Positions 10,969 to 23,742 of a stretch of DNA of 64,000 nucleotides are shown piece after piece. This DNA is from Uranotaenia lowii (Eukaryota; Arthropoda; Insecta; Diptera; Culicidae). The position numbers were made by a program, and so were the translations under genes. Each line of letters starts with the position of its first letter. Position 1 is the stretch's first letter. The stretch is taken from the NCBI RefSeq assembly GCF_029784155.1, contig NC_073692.1:279082413-279146412 (forward strand). The letters run 5' to 3'. The notes under the pieces are model-generated. The model did not search any database. It was not told the origin of the DNA and was given only the letters and a program-made list of their open reading frames with translations.

Positions 10969-12150
10969 AGATAACTTTTAATGATTTTTACCAAGTAGTT
11001 AGGAATATTATATTGATGAAGTTTATATATTAATGCATCATGCCACACATTATCAAAAGCTTTTTCTACATCGAGTAATGCCATAGCAGATGTTTTAGAT
11101 ACTGTCTTGTTTCTTTTCAGTATATTCACGACTCGAGTCAGCTGGTGTACGGTTGATCGTCCATGCCTTAAAACGAACTGTTCTTCTAGTAAGACATTTC
11201 CCTCAACAGCGGATGATAGAAGTCTATGATTGATTGCTTTTTCGAACAGTAAGATAATCCTGAGAGAAGGCTAATGGGGCGGTAACTTTTTGGGGAGGTG
11301 GGATCCTTTTCAGGTTTCTTGATTAGGATCACCTTTGCAGACTTCCATAGTGCAGGGAAGTAGTTAAGGCGAAGACATTGATTGAAGATCAATGCTAGAT
11401 AATCAAAGAACTGGATGCTCATGTACTTGAGTTCTAGGTTCAAGATATTATAGAAACCAGGGGCTTTCATGTTTTTCGAGGTTTTGATGTAAGTCAAAAG
11501 CTCGTCAGCTGTAATTTCCAAATCTTCCGCAAAATCATGGGAAATAAGATTAGTTCTATTAGCAAATTCGGTGACGGTGGTTTCATGTGGGCTAATGACA
11601 TTGTGTCCAAGATAATGCGAGCTGACGAAATGACGAGCTATCTCAGCGGCCTTCTCAACAGGAGTTATCAAACGATCAACTGAGCTATTGGTATCCATAG
11701 GAATTACAGGGAGGAATTGGTCTTGGTTTGGTTTTTAAGATTTTGGTGAGTTTCCAAAAAGGCTTACTGTTGTCTGGGAGAATGCGAATTTTGTTGGAAA
11801 AATCATTATTTTTGAGCTCCAAAAGCCTGGCCTTAATGATTTTTGTTAGACGATTGAGATGGGTTTTTAGTTTTGACAGACCAGTACGTTGGTACTGTCT
11901 GCGGATGGTGTTGCGAAGACGAATGTGATATTTTGTGAGACTATCAATGGTTAAGGTGTTGCTTACCTGACTGGATTGCGGTACATGTTGTTCTCTAGCC
12001 GGGGAAATCGCACTTTCAATACACTGGAGTTGTTGATCGATGTTTTCAGTTGTGGCCGGATACACTGTGTAATTTTCGCCGTCATCCACACAATGTTGAA
12101 ACTGCTCCCCGCTGAGGATAAATAAAATAAAATAAATTTCTAAGACAACA
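10969..12150 (-). pseudogene. Linker and N-terminal RT part of the Jockey-type element
   Basis: Frame 12176-11685 gives the linker (TIRRQYQRTG...FWKLTKILK), joined by a frameshift near 11690 to frame 11698-11186 with KAPGFYNILNLELK and SAKVILIKKPEKDPTSPKSYRPISLL (RT motif 1-2). Another shift near 11265 leads to frame 11129-10969 with SAMALLDVEKAFDNVWHDAL, the RT motif carrying the first catalytic Asp. Residues upstream of about GEQFQHC are not element-like. The segment is a relic. Confidence 0.75.
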
Positions 12151-12689
12151 TTTGCTATTTTGGCAACACTTGACAAACAAACAAAACAAAGTCAGTCATT
12201 GATCTATTCTTGCGAGCGACAGACGTGTTTAAGTGAATCTCTGAATTGAGATTCGTAAAATCACGACAGTCTGCAATTTGGTTCCGTTCCTAATGAAAAT
12301 AAAACAATTTTTTGTAGGTAAACATCTATTTTCAAATGAGAACTGCAGCTGGAGATGATTTCATATTATTCAGAAAAACTTGATCTTTGAATTTGTTTTT
12401 CAAGATCTGAAATTTTTACTGTTCCTGTAAGTGTTATGAGTAATTCAATTATTTACGCCATAATGTATGTTTTGTTTGTATAGATTTTCCAACTTCTCTA
12501 TATTCCAAAGTTGGAAGGGCTCACAAAGCTTTTTGTTAACTTTTGTTGGCTGGGGTGGTTTAAGAACTTTCATTGAAATATTGTTATTATCTAAATAACG
12601 TCATATGCCTCATTTGGCTTCATTTGTTTGATAAGTTTTCAAGTTACGCCAAATAAAATATGAAAATAAAACTTGTCTCATTTCCTACT
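12151..12689. other. AT-rich spacer, nothing recognised
   Basis: No coding or structural signal between the truncated retrotransposon and the tandem array. Confidence 0.4.
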
Positions 12690-13640
12690 CCACCCTAAAA
12701 AAGGGAGGGTTCAAATTCTATTTATGCTGAAATAGTTGAGTAGGAGCATCCTTCATCTTAATTCTTCCCATCCTTCGCTATTTGAAAGAGGTAGGCGTTT
12801 CTTATAATCATATTATTTTTTTCGTATCCAAAATCCACCATGCATATTTGAGATAAATTCTCGAGTTGGGTAAAAAATTGTACAGGAGCTTCCCTTTTTC
12901 TTTCCTTTCTTCCCAAGTAAGAGCGGGGGGGTCTCAAATAATTACAGAAATATTCCTTGTTATTTTTTTAGCTTGAAAAGAATTCCAGTTATGTTAAAAA
13001 ATTACAGAAGTCTCTCTCCCTCTCCATATCTCCCCACTGGAAACCTTCCAGAAGAAAGAGATACCGAAGATTCAGGGAAACATTTATCATACCCTAATAC
13101 CAACCCAAGCAAAATTTGTTTCCATTCGTTCGATTTGTTGTGCAGTTATGCAGAATTATGTATAAAAGCCCCCCTTTCTCACTCCTATTTCTTCACTGGA
13201 AGGAGCGAGGGGTTCAAAATAAACTTAAAAACATTTATCGTTCCCTAATATTCTCCCATGCCAAACTAGGCTCCATTTACTCAATTAATTCGCCAATTAT
13301 GCAAAATATTGTAAGACAGCCCCCCTTCCCTTTTCTGTCTCCCCATCGGAAGGAGGAATGTATGTCAAATTTCTCGTAATCTAATACCATTCCACACCAA
13401 ATTTAGTTCCATTGACTTTATTAGTTTTTGAGTTGTGTAAAAAATTGTAAAAGAGGTCCCCTCCCTACTTCCTATCTCCCTACTGGAAAAGTGAAGGGAT
13501 CTCAAATTATCTAAGAAATATTTCTCTTTCCCAAATACCCACCCACCAAAAATTTGGTTCTTGAGTTATGCAAATATTTGTCTTTTGTTTGGGATGCCCC
13601 CTCCCCCTTCCTGTGAGAGGGAGGGGTCTCAAACCTTAAT
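12690..13640 (+). repeat. Diverged tandem array of about 150-190-bp units
   Basis: About six units recur with the same order of motifs: cccccttccc, ctggaaggag, ggggtctcaaa, a run like aacatttatc, ccctaatacc, ccaaatttggttccatt, then gttatgcaaaatattgt. A single related unit lies at about 49246-49385 (tatgggagccc...ggagggactc...aaatttcacatcaatcggt). The 91-residue frame in this block is a by-product of the array. Confidence 0.6.
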
Positions 13641-14348
13641 AGGAACACAGTTTCTTCACGAAAAAAAATGGCCATGTTAAGGTTTTTTGTTTTAGTATTT
13701 GTAAGATGTTAGCCATCAAGTCCCCGAAATATGTGTTATGTGCTTAGTTCAAAGTTTTTCAAGAAACGTGGTTAAGATTGTGTTTGTGTGCTCAGCTCAG
13801 TTCTCATGTTATAGGATGTTATCTATTTTACCGGTACTGTAAATTTGCCCAGACATCGGATATGAGTAGAATTGAAAATAGTGTTGGGGTAAAAATCGTG
13901 TTTCTCAGCATCATGCTTCAGACAAGTCATAACCATCTGGACAGTAATGATTCCTGTCCCGGGATCTTGTCTGAGCATATCAACATAAAAATATACACTG
14001 CTCGCACCTTTCTTCTGATGAAATATCATTTTCTGGGGAAATTTAAGACAAGGATCAGGTTTTAATGTTGATTATAATTGAGATTCTAGATCCATGTCAT
14101 TTCCAATTTGGTTCCACATTTAAATGTTTAATTTTTATGAAAAGGATGTGAATAATAATAATCAAGCATATTTCGATTACAATGATAACAACTTTGATTA
14201 AACTGTGAGCCTAACCGAGTAAGCCTTTGAACTTCAATAAAATAATCTCTGCAAACGATTCATCCGATGAAATTAATCCGATCAGAAACTTCGAGCTGTT
14301 TATTGCGATGCATCAGCGTGCAGAAACATTTCCTGGCGGGTTCCCGTT
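13641..14348. other. Unassigned sequence
   Basis: Overlapping 95-residue (plus) and 68-residue (minus) frames exist around 13780-14065, but neither has recognisable motifs or splice context. I assign no gene. Confidence 0.4.
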
Positions 14349-14510
14349 TTAAAAATAAACAGCCCAAGAAAAGCTAAGTTGTTGTTGATGTTCTTTAGAG
14401 AACGTTCTCAGTTCGTACTCAACCACACTTAGTTCATTGACTTTTTGCATTCGATCTTTTTTGTGCTGAATAACGTTTGATGTTGATGTTGCAAGGGGAA
14501 TGTTGCTGAC
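14349..14510 (-). CDS. Possible terminal exon of an unknown gene
   Basis: On the minus strand a good acceptor (caattttcag) precedes 54 codons ending in TAA: it begins VSNIPLATSTSNVIQHKK and ends QLSFSWAVYF. The reading frame is less AT-driven than neighbouring frames and starts in phase 0. No upstream exon was identified and the sequence is not recognised. This could be chance. Confidence 0.2.
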   Translation of the reverse strand, partial: VSNIPLATSTSNVIQHKKDRMQKVNELSVVEYELRTFSKEHQQQLSFSWAVYF

Positions 14511-16776
14511 CTGAAAATTGAAAAGGTTGAAAAAATTTGTGCAGTTTAAGATTGAATAAGCGATCCATTGAATCTGGAGATATTGGAATTGTAAATTATT
14601 TTTTGAAATTTTAAATTTCAAAATGAGATATAATGATATCAAATACTTTTTCACATTCAAGTTCATTTCAGTCTCACTTTTCAATTAATAAATGATTTAC
14701 AAATTTCTTCAAATCGAACTTTTCATTTTTTTTTGTTTTGAAGCAAGTCATACAACATCCCCTTTTGAGCTGTTTTATTAAACGTCATTTCTTTTCTTTC
14801 CGTTACAGGTACAAATGATTATCCCAGGCTGCCAGACACTGTTTGATGGTCATTCCGGTAAATTTTAATTTTGCCTCCGCTCCAGTTTCGCAAATGTCCC
14901 ATTAAACCCAACAAGACGACGGACATTAAATTAATTTGGAGACATTGATCGGGAGGCTCCAGTAAGGAATAAATAATGAAAACGGGAAGAAGAAAACTTT
15001 AAAAAAAAGAACACAATCCCCCAATTCAAATTGTTTCAGCGTGCTTTTGGTTTGAGTGTTCCAATCCGGCTTTCCCCCTCGATACGCCAAAAAAAAAAAA
15101 CTTGTGGTTCAGCGATTTTTCTTGGACCGAGTCGACCCGAAATCACCTTTTTCTTGCTTTAATTTGCAGGGGGTGCAGAATGAACCATCGACATGAATGG
15201 CCTTTTTTCTGTTGCTGTTGTTTGAATTGGCGATAAAGAAAGAAGGTATCATTAACGGTATCCGGGTGAAAAAGAAATTAAAAGAATCGAAAAAAAATAC
15301 AAATCGCTCATAAACACCGGTGCGAAGAATGCGAACTATTAAAAATAATTTTATTTCCGATTTCATAATTTGTGGTTGCCTCTATTCTTATGCGAATTTG
15401 TTAATATGTGAATTTGTAAGCAATTAATAAGTTAATAAGGGAAAGTCCGACATTATTAACAATACCAGAGACATTGTTCAATGAAATAATTAACGAAATT
15501 TTAAAAGAGACGAATCAGCCAAAGGCTGAAAATCTCTGTAATAAAGACAAAAAAAAACGTATATTTAACACTGGTTATCCTTTTTGGAAAAGTTTGTCAG
15601 GACCTGTTGATACTGTTCAAAAATATTTTATACTTTGCTATCGCATTTCAGCTTCTTCAACTTTTTTATTTCATTCTTGAACTTCTTTTTTAACTGAACC
15701 CATTATCTGTAATAAAATTTTTATATTGAGCTCCTAATTTTAAATTTTTCTTCTCACACCATTTTCAAAAACTTTTTTTAATATCTTCTCTTGTATCTGT
15801 TTTCAAAACAAATTTACAAAAGTTTTCATCCAGAGGCTTGAAATTTATAAATTGCCCAAAACTTACGCTTTCATCTCAAAATATTGAAATAGAGAAAAGT
15901 TTTCATGACGTTCATATTTTCAAAAGTATTCAGAAATGTTGTGTTTGACTTCAGTTTACTTGTGTATTTTGAAAAATAAACAATTCCAACAAACTGAAGT
16001 ATAAAATAAGCAACAACTTGTAACGATTTAAGACTTTTTGAATTTTTAAACCCTGAATGAAGTTTTTCTTTCCGTAAAATTGGTTCCATCATTTTATTGA
16101 TTGCAATTTGCATGGATCTGGATATGGATTTTATATGGATCAAATGATATTTGATCCATATAAAAATTATCAGAAACATCAGAAATTTTTTCCGAAAAAA
16201 GCTAAAAAATTCCTTCTCAATAAGATGGAAAAAATCCTAATCCAAGTTTCAAAATAGCGAAGAAAGAATTTGTTTTTCATAAGTGTTTTTCATAAGCTGT
16301 ACCCTTTCCTCAAGGAACACAAACTGTGCTTTACCTTCGCTCAAAATGCGCTCAGAGATCACATATTAATTACAAGGCTGTTGAAAATATTTCATAGTAC
16401 TCTCGACATTTTCGATTGTTTTTAGTAAATTTCTACTGATAATTTTTTGAAATTTCCTCCAAAGTTTGCAAATTTTTATCAAAGATCAGATTTTTAAATG
16501 AGTTCCATTGATTTTTGTTTTATTCCGCGAACGTTTGTGGAATTGCAATACACTCAAAGCATGAAAAGTGTAATACTAACTTTACTGTAATAGCTATTAT
16601 TTTTCAATTCAAGAAAACTAAGAATAGAACACTAAAGCACAACACCAAATTTGAATTTATGTAAAAGGTTGCAAAAAACATTTTAGCAACTCCGCACTAA
16701 ATATCAGTTTTACAAAACCACTTTTGGTAGCATTGAGGCTTGTTTTCCCTACCAAAAAACAGCAGTTCTTTTTGAT
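14511..16776. other. Non-coding; GC-richer unique block 14810-15360
   Basis: A non-repetitive block around 14810-15360 (cattaaacccaacaagacg, gggaggctccag) stands out from AT-rich surroundings and could be an intronic regulatory or conserved non-coding element. The 85-residue minus frame over it lacks features. 15380-16776 is AT-rich with nothing recognised. Confidence 0.35.
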
Positions 16777-16819
16777 AGGGGAGAGTGGAGTATCATGGAC
16801 CATTTGTTCTGCTTCATAA

Positions 16820-17300
16820 TCTTATGTATAAAAATGGAGGCGTTTTCTTTGTAACAACATCACTTATGAATGGTCGGTCGGAATGAAGTGAAATTTGGTA
16901 TCCGAGTGTTTTTTGGGTCAGAGATGGTTTGTATAATAGTTTCAAGAATCTCACTTTTTATGAAAGGAGGTTCCCCATACAAAGTTAACTCTTCTTCAAA
17001 TCTTCTTATATATAAAAATGGAGGCATTTTCTTTGTAACAACATCACGTATGAATGGTCGGTCGGAATGAAGTGAAATTTGGTATTCGAGGGTTTTTTGG
17101 GTCAGAGATGGTTTGTATAATAGTTTCAAGGATCTCACTTTTTATGGAAGGTGGTGCTAATACAAATTCAATTTTATTTGTTATGATTTCCATAAGAATT
17201 AATTCGCGAGCACGATGCAGTTGAGAACGTGTAGATGAAATTAAACATTTATTACGATTTATTCTTTAGAAGGTAAAACGAAGTTTACCGGATCAGCTAG
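16820..17300 (+). mobile_element. Helitron-like element, second copy type, internally duplicated
   Basis: Begins TCTTATGTATAAAAATGG and ends CCGGATCAGCTAG|T. The first ~180 bp (16820-17000) is repeated at 17001-17165 with few differences: tgaatggtcggtcggaatg and ttttttgggtcagagatgg appear in both. A start inside the second unit (A|TCTTCTTATATATAAAAATGG at 17001) would also be a valid Helitron 5-prime end. No coding sequence. Confidence 0.55.
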
Positions 17301-17493
17301 TTTATTATAAAGGATAAACAGAAAAAATAAATAGAAAGGTTTTCTACATTTTTAAGGTATTATAAAAAAGTTTTCCAAATCCAAATTGACTAGATAAAGT
17401 TCAATGTTTATAAGTTAACCCAAAACTGAAACTTCATAATTCATTTAATTTTTTTGAAGCAATTTCAGATGAGAAAATAAAAAAGAGAGTTGG

Positions 17494-18555
17494 TAGGGGA
17501 AATAAGGGCATAATGGCCACCTTAAGGAAAACATTTATTTAACCATAGAAAATAGCTATAATATGGAGGTTTCATTATTGTTTCCTGTTCAGACACTTGA
17601 AGAGCCTATTTCGTAACGAGCTGAAACTTGAAAAACTAGATGAAAACGTTAAAAAATTCATTTAAAAAAAAATTGCCAAAAGCTGAAAACCAGCCGCTGT
17701 AGGGGCATTATGAGAACCCCCCCTGGGACAGTATAAGCACCATTAAGCAGGGCACGATGAACGTTTTCTGCCGGGGAATCTAGCAGAAAATTCAACACGA
17801 TGCAGTCAGGTGAGTCGTAGATTTATCAAAAAAAGCAATAACAAAATAATCTAGATCTGTTTGTAGAATACAAACAATTCACACACGCTCATACATTATG
17901 TTTCTAGTGCTTTGTTTGGCGGATGATGCTACTAGCCGCATAATGTAACAATAAGAAAAATCGATCATGATTTGTAAATGGAAAAAAATTACCTCGAACA
18001 GTAATCTAACTCTAGTCTTTTGATTACCTCTCCGACACCTTACCAATAGGCTAAATTATCGGATGAAAACGTAAACTAGTCAAGTTGTGGCTCTATAAAT
18101 CAGTTTAAATTCGCTGCTAGCTTCTAGGGCAGAAAATGCTCATCGTGCCTCGATCAATGGTGCTCTATATGCCCCGAGTCAACAAATTGAAGTAAAAACG
18201 TGTTTTAAAATTCATAAAAGTGAAAAATCAAAAATTTTATGACGGTAAAAATTGAGAACCAATGTGTACATCATGTTTCAGTGCGTACATTATAGATCAA
18301 GGTGATTTTAAGATCATAAGAGCTTATTTCGTGATGCTCAAGAATTATAATATTTTCTTTACTTGAGAACCTAGCTGATTTTTTTTAAAATATCTCTGTA
18401 AAGATGATAAAGAGATTCCTGTTTTTGTGAAAAATAATGCTATAGGAAGTACGAAAGAAATCCTCATGAAAATTTACTTACGAAAATACGTACTTTTGTA
18501 GAAAAGAATAATGCTTGTTATGCCCTGGGTGCTCGTTATGCTCTTATATCCCCTA
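17494..18555. mobile_element. TA-flanked inverted-repeat element (mariner-like MITE)
   Basis: Ends are TA + GGGGAAATAAGGGCATAA (left) and, on the minus strand, TA + GGGGATATAAGAGCATAA (right). This gives about 1058 bp between TA dinucleotides, as for Tc1/mariner-type insertion. Secondary related motifs (ggggcattatgag near 17702; ctatatgccccgag near 18165) occur inside as subterminal repeats. There is no transposase. Confidence 0.5.
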
Positions 18556-18790
18556 TTATCGAATAGCTCCTAAAACCTGGCTCGCGAACGTTTCGGCAAA
18601 ATTCCTTTTATAAGATTTATGAACGTCTCTATCGCATTAGAAAAGATGGACAAAACTTTTTTCATAGCTTTTCATTTGGCATAAGAAAATTTACAGATAG
18701 TAATAACGTATTTTAAGTTCTGAATGTGTCGAAAAACACCAAGCATAGGTGGCCCATACCCCACAAAATGTGGCCCACGATTCTCCACAA

Positions 18791-19554
18791 GCAATGATTT
18801 TCAAATTGGTTGCGTTTGTGTGAGTTATTGATGTTTCATCAAAAATTCCTTTTCCACTTGAAAGAACAAAATAAAATCGATTTTCGCAGCGAGTTGCAAC
18901 CCAATTTTAAGCATAACTGCAAAATACCTTTAAGAATCAAGCTTTCAAACCTTGAGATTGTTTATAAAAAAGAACTTCTTTTCGAAGATGTATTTTTCGG
19001 TAGACAAAGCAGGCCTTTATGTAATCAAAGTAAGTTTTAAAAATTTATATTGTCGATGCAGTTGAAATCCGAAGTTATCATGCTGATGGATGGCAACCTT
19101 GAAAATCAGCGATGATGAATAATCTAACATTACATTTCATAAGGACGAAAATGCCAAATGTAAAAAAAATCGAGTTAACGGTCATTCTGGATGTACGCTG
19201 TTGAACTTTATCTAATAAACGTGTCTCCTCTTGAATTCACTGAAAATACTCAAACTATTGCCTAATTTAATTTGGTGAAACATCCTGTTGATGCATTTTT
19301 GTTGGAACGTGAAGTTCTCTTATTCAGAATGGGGTTAATTTTTCTATTCGTGTAGGCCGAATAAGCGTAATTGTCAAGCGACCGTGTGTGACAAAACGGC
19401 ATTTTTTCGTGTAGGACCAAACGGCCTTACTTCAAAACCTAAAACAAAAACAACCGATCAATTGAGCGGAACTTCCAGGCGTAACTGGAATCGAAAACGA
19501 ATAAGGGGAAAAATCGAAAATATTCGAAATTAAGCGAAAAATACTTCGTTAAAG
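18791..19554. other. AT-rich, nothing recognised
   Basis: The 76-residue frames here have no features. A motif cgtgtaggmc occurs twice (19350, 19410). Confidence 0.35.
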
Positions 19555-19925
19555 TTCTTTCAATCCTTCTTTTGTCACATGGAGTTGGAACATCGCGAAG
19601 GGGGGGATGATAAAAAATATTGCGAAAAACAAATAAATTGGAATAAATTGCACGAAAACTTGTATGCAATAAATTTCATGATACATAACTGCACAAAACT
19701 TATAAATCAATTATTTTTTTATCGAAAAAGTTAATAAAATCAAGAATACAAAAGGTGAAATAACCCTCATCTTCCAAAATTTGTTTTGTGGTCTTGAAAC
19801 TTTTGGATATTTGATTTTTTTTTGCAAAATTTACATAAAGTACTTCAATCTCTTTCGGTTTTTTTGGAAATTTTAAAGGGGAAGGGGGTTAGAAATGAAG
19901 AAATTGATATGTTTTCCAGCCTAAA
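19555..19925 (+). repeat. Interspersed repeat family X, copy 1
   Basis: Shares tttgtcacatggagttggaa, a G run, gcgaaaaacaaataaattgg, ggtcttg and a second G run with 61199-61570 in the same orientation and order, and part of it with 63535-63640 inverted. Non-coding, unclassified. Confidence 0.7.
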
Positions 19926-20651
19926 TGAATATAATGCACATTTCTTAATTTTCTTGAACAAAAAGTGGTCGACGTTTTAAATGATTAGATGTTCCGAAAC
20001 TTCAAACGCGTTTTTCTCGTTTCGAGCTAACTGCTAGTTTTGCCCTTATGAAATGTTACGCGAGAAATGTCATTCCAATGCAGTTAACACCTAGGCAATC
20101 GGCAACCCTTTCTGCTGTACTGGTACTGACATGATGTTTTCAGAATGAGTCATACATTTATCCAACGAGGCTTGCAACGCGTGAATACACAATTTTGTGA
20201 AGCCGAAATTACCATAGTAAAAATCAAATAATCATATCTGCAGTTAAAGGATGTAGTATTTGTTCGACATTAAATCAAAGTAATGTCGAAAAAAGCACTG
20301 TTCTGCAAACTGTATCGAAAAATTCTACTTTTCGCCATTTTTTTCGGTTAATAAGAAGGCCTTTTTAAAACCAAACTTCGTATCGAAAAACAAAAATTCT
20401 ATTACGGAGTTGCAATAATACCTTACTATTTTACTTTTCGAAACCATGTTTTACATTATTTTTTTAATGATTTTTTTTAATATTTTCAAAAGTTTCAAAG
20501 GAAGAGCAGAAAGAAAAAAAAGTTTTCGTATATTTTGATTCAGCGCCCCTAAAATAAGTAGATGAGTGTCGTACTTGTTAATTTTATATTCGGAAACTTC
20601 TTGAAACTCCCGTTTTTTTTTAACTTCTTTAATGCGCGACCGTTCATCTCA

Positions 20652-23600
20652 GAGAGTTAGAGTAGGCGTTGCCGGAGTGAAATGTCGAAAATTTTCTTCC
20701 GAAGAAATTTTTCTCTCTTAAATACCCCAAAAATAGAAAAAATGTAATTATTCGTTAAAGTGAAGTGCCTTTTACTAATCTCAAGCGAAGGAAAATATAA
20801 AAAGTAAAATTTCTCCGGAAAAACAATGTTTACCAAATGACGAATTTGGGCTGGTGCTGGGCCCTCCGGACCGATGTTGGATCAGTTGACTTCGAGACAA
20901 GGAAAGGATCCAGATTCAGCTAAGTGTTTTTCCTTGTGTTTTCTAGATAGTTTTTAAGTTGTTGATTTAACAAGTGTTTTTTTATACATATATTTCTTAA
21001 TTGAATCGAAGTTTTCGAAATTTGACAATGATTTCACAGTAAAGGTTTAATATTTCCGCAGACATTTCCACGGAAATATTTCAACGGTATGTTACCTTTA
21101 AACTTGTGCACAAGGCTAATATAAAAGCAGCATACATTTAGGAATTTTTTTTGGCAGAAAACCCATGAAGTTATGCAAAACTTTTTTTTTTATAAATTAA
21201 GATTTTTTTCGGTTCGGTTTCAAGCTTGGTTACGGTTCCTGTGAACATGAAATGAAAGTACGTTGTAAATATTCTAATAATTTATTATTATTTAACAATT
21301 TGCTGCTGTTTATAAGGGCTTTTTTTCTAATCAAATTAATTGTGCCAGAAGAAATACTTTAAAAAAAACGTAGTTCTGGAATGCTAATTATACCAGCCTT
21401 TACAACTGCTCGGATTTTTCTTAATACAAGTTAAAACTAGAAACAAAATGAAAATATAAGATGATTACGAATTCTTATATATATTCAATCATTGTCATAG
21501 ATTTGAAACGCATTAACAAAATTAGAAAAAATCTGTAAATTTTACAATTCATATTTATTTTAGTGAAACAATAAAAATTCTGTTTTTATTATTTCTGATC
21601 ATATATTCGTTGTTCATTATTAATTGATAGAGGAAATCTGTGTGGTTCTGCTGAATGAAAAGTTTAACATATTTCAATTTGAGTAATGTTTATTGAATGA
21701 TAATGAATTAACATCTCTAATAGGGGAAATAGTGTGCTTATGACTAATGAAACGTTCAAAGTACTTCAATTTGAGTATTTTAAAGGGCATATTTAACTTT
21801 TTGTGGATAATTTTTTGCCCCTTTTTCAACGTTTTTTGGCTTTCTTACAGAAAGGCATAGGGAACGGTCAGTTGGGGATATCATTAATTAAGGGTCCAAG
21901 ACCCCACTTTATAGGTACCAATCGACTCAGCTCGACGAGTTACGATGATGTCCGGGAATTTGTATGTTCCATAAAATCGTTCTTAACACATTAACTCCTA
22001 TTCTAGGTTTCACGATTTTGATGAATTTAGTATCAAAAAATTGCATTTTTTTTCCTGTAGGACTTATTTCAAAACCAAAAAAAAAACAAAATTGTTTAAA
22101 ATTTTTCTATTCCATAGAACATATCATGCTTACGTTGGCTCCAAAAAAGGTAGCCATTTGCTCAGCAGCAGTAGCCAGCAATCGCTAAATTAATTACAAA
22201 GGCGATCAAAAATTTGACAAAAATTTCATAAAACAGCAGAGAATCGATCCCACGCCATCTAGCATGAGAGTTTAGGAGGTTAACCCCTTGACCACTAGTG
22301 AGCGTCGAGATATGTGGCTCTCAAACTTTAACAGTTTGAATTATTTGGATTATAAATGAACTCGTTGAATATAAGTTCGTTTATCCTCCAAAAAACGTAC
22401 TGAGCACCTTTTTTTTATATTGAGTTTAGTAATTTTTGCTATCGATTTTCTTTAATCATAATCTTTTTTATAGATTAATAATAAATAATTAAGAAATAAG
22501 GAATCCATTATTGTGTCATTTATTTCCAAAGATAATTGACACTCTGTAAGAAAGCCTCCAATCCACTGATAAGTGTATTAAATCGGGTTTTTTATATTCA
22601 TATTGAATGGTATGTTCCCGCCACAGAAAATAGTAGCGAAAAGATTTTTTTTATTGATTGTTTTTATATATGTTTACATTTTAATTTCGCTTTTGTTGTC
22701 ATATCGTTACACTGCAAAAAAGTTATTTGAAGTAAAAAATCAAATCATTGAAAAATAATTTTAAGACATCTGGCAATATAGAGTTTTGATAATAGTTTTT
22801 CAATCAAACTTGTTCTGGACATTATTAAGAAGAAAACTAATACATTTATGACAATGTTAAAGAAAAGAGTAAACTTTTGCTTACAACAAACTCTCTACTA
22901 AACCTGGCGCATATATTGATGGAGCATTGAAAGATTAAAAATTAGTTTTTTTCTCTTTCGTATCATCTATTAATTATCTTGAGCTAAGTTGATTGACCTC
23001 AAAATCATTTTATTTCATTTTGAAAGTCCATCTTTTGTTCAAAGTTGATTAGCAAATTATTTGAAGAGTATACACTTGAGATACAAGTGTGTTATCATAT
23101 ATTAGGAAAGTAAGATAGATTTTCTCTTCCCTGTTTCAATATCTTTTTATTCACTAAGATTGTAACGAATAACAATTTTGGCTTTTAAAATAGGACAGTA
23201 GGATGTTCAAAAAAAGGTCACACTAGTCAAAAGTGTCTCCCGATCATATCCTTTAACCCAACCCTCCAAACCAAAATTTCTTTGCTAGGATGCAGAGGTG
23301 ACCTCGGTCCTAAAGCACAACATTGTTCTTTCATCCCTTCTATTTTTTCAAAACTATCTATTGACTACTAGGACGTGGCCGGCACCGTTATTGATGTTTA
23401 AAGAGAGAGCATCAGGTTTGAGCATTGTGAATGTGTTGCCAATCCCAGGCTCCGTTCATTTGACCTCTGAACAAAACTGATGGCCTCGGTCAATCACGGA
23501 GTAGCAACCATTGGCGATGTGGAACTAGTTCTACGGAGCCACGCCAGCGGTCATGGAATTCGAAATGCATTGGATTTGATATAACTGTCATAATGATAAA

Positions 23601-23742
23601 ATAAAACTTGAATAAAAATACTAAGGAAATCGAACGGAATTGATCAATTATGATCTATTACTTAAAACTATGAACAAAGCATTTCGGGTTCAATGATTAA
23701 AGGTGGATATGAGTAGTCAATCAAGCTAAGCTAAGCTAAGCT
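20652..23742 (+). mobile_element. Retrotransposed insertion with 21-bp target duplication and (AGCTA)n tail
   Basis: Bounded by a 21-bp direct repeat that is single at the empty copy (26886-26906). The 3-prime end is four AAGCT/AGCTA pentamers (23723-23742), a simple tail typical of some non-LTR retrotransposons. The region just inside the tail (23210-23600) is more GC-balanced (gacgtggccggcaccg, gtcaatcacggagtagcaac) and reads like a 3-prime UTR. No RT or endonuclease frame is visible, so this is a decayed or non-coding copy that has received other insertions. Confidence 0.65.
22240..22312 (-). repeat. tRNA-like SINE head, minus strand
   Basis: On the minus strand: A-box-like TAGTGGTCAAGGGGTT, anticodon-like loop CCTCCTAAA, and B box GGGATCGATTC. 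Other arms do not fold as a real tRNA. It lies inside the 20.7-23.7-kb insertion. Confidence 0.5.

Larger units (their letters stand above)
8940..12150 (-). mobile_element. Jockey-type non-LTR retrotransposon, 5-prime truncated and broken
   Basis: Minus-strand fragments in correct order give the endonuclease-RT linker, RT core and C-terminal region of a Jockey-clade ORF2, with at least four frameshifts and a 997-bp insertion. The endonuclease is absent: similarity stops near 12150, beside a short (ATAAA)n run, so the copy is 5-prime truncated. The 3-prime end probably lies near 8940-8990, where the minus strand has AATAAA and a (TAC)n run. No target duplication was confirmed. Confidence 0.7.
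16777..18790. mobile_element. Possible outer DNA element with degenerate inverted ends
   Basis: The left end has GTGGAGTATCATGGACCA (16785-16802). The right end, reversed, has GTGGAGAATCGTGGGCCA (18786-18769). The left also carries TAGGGGAGA outside this match, which is missing on the right. Two other insertions sit inside. Identity as a transposon is inferred from the inverted ends alone. Confidence 0.35.
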
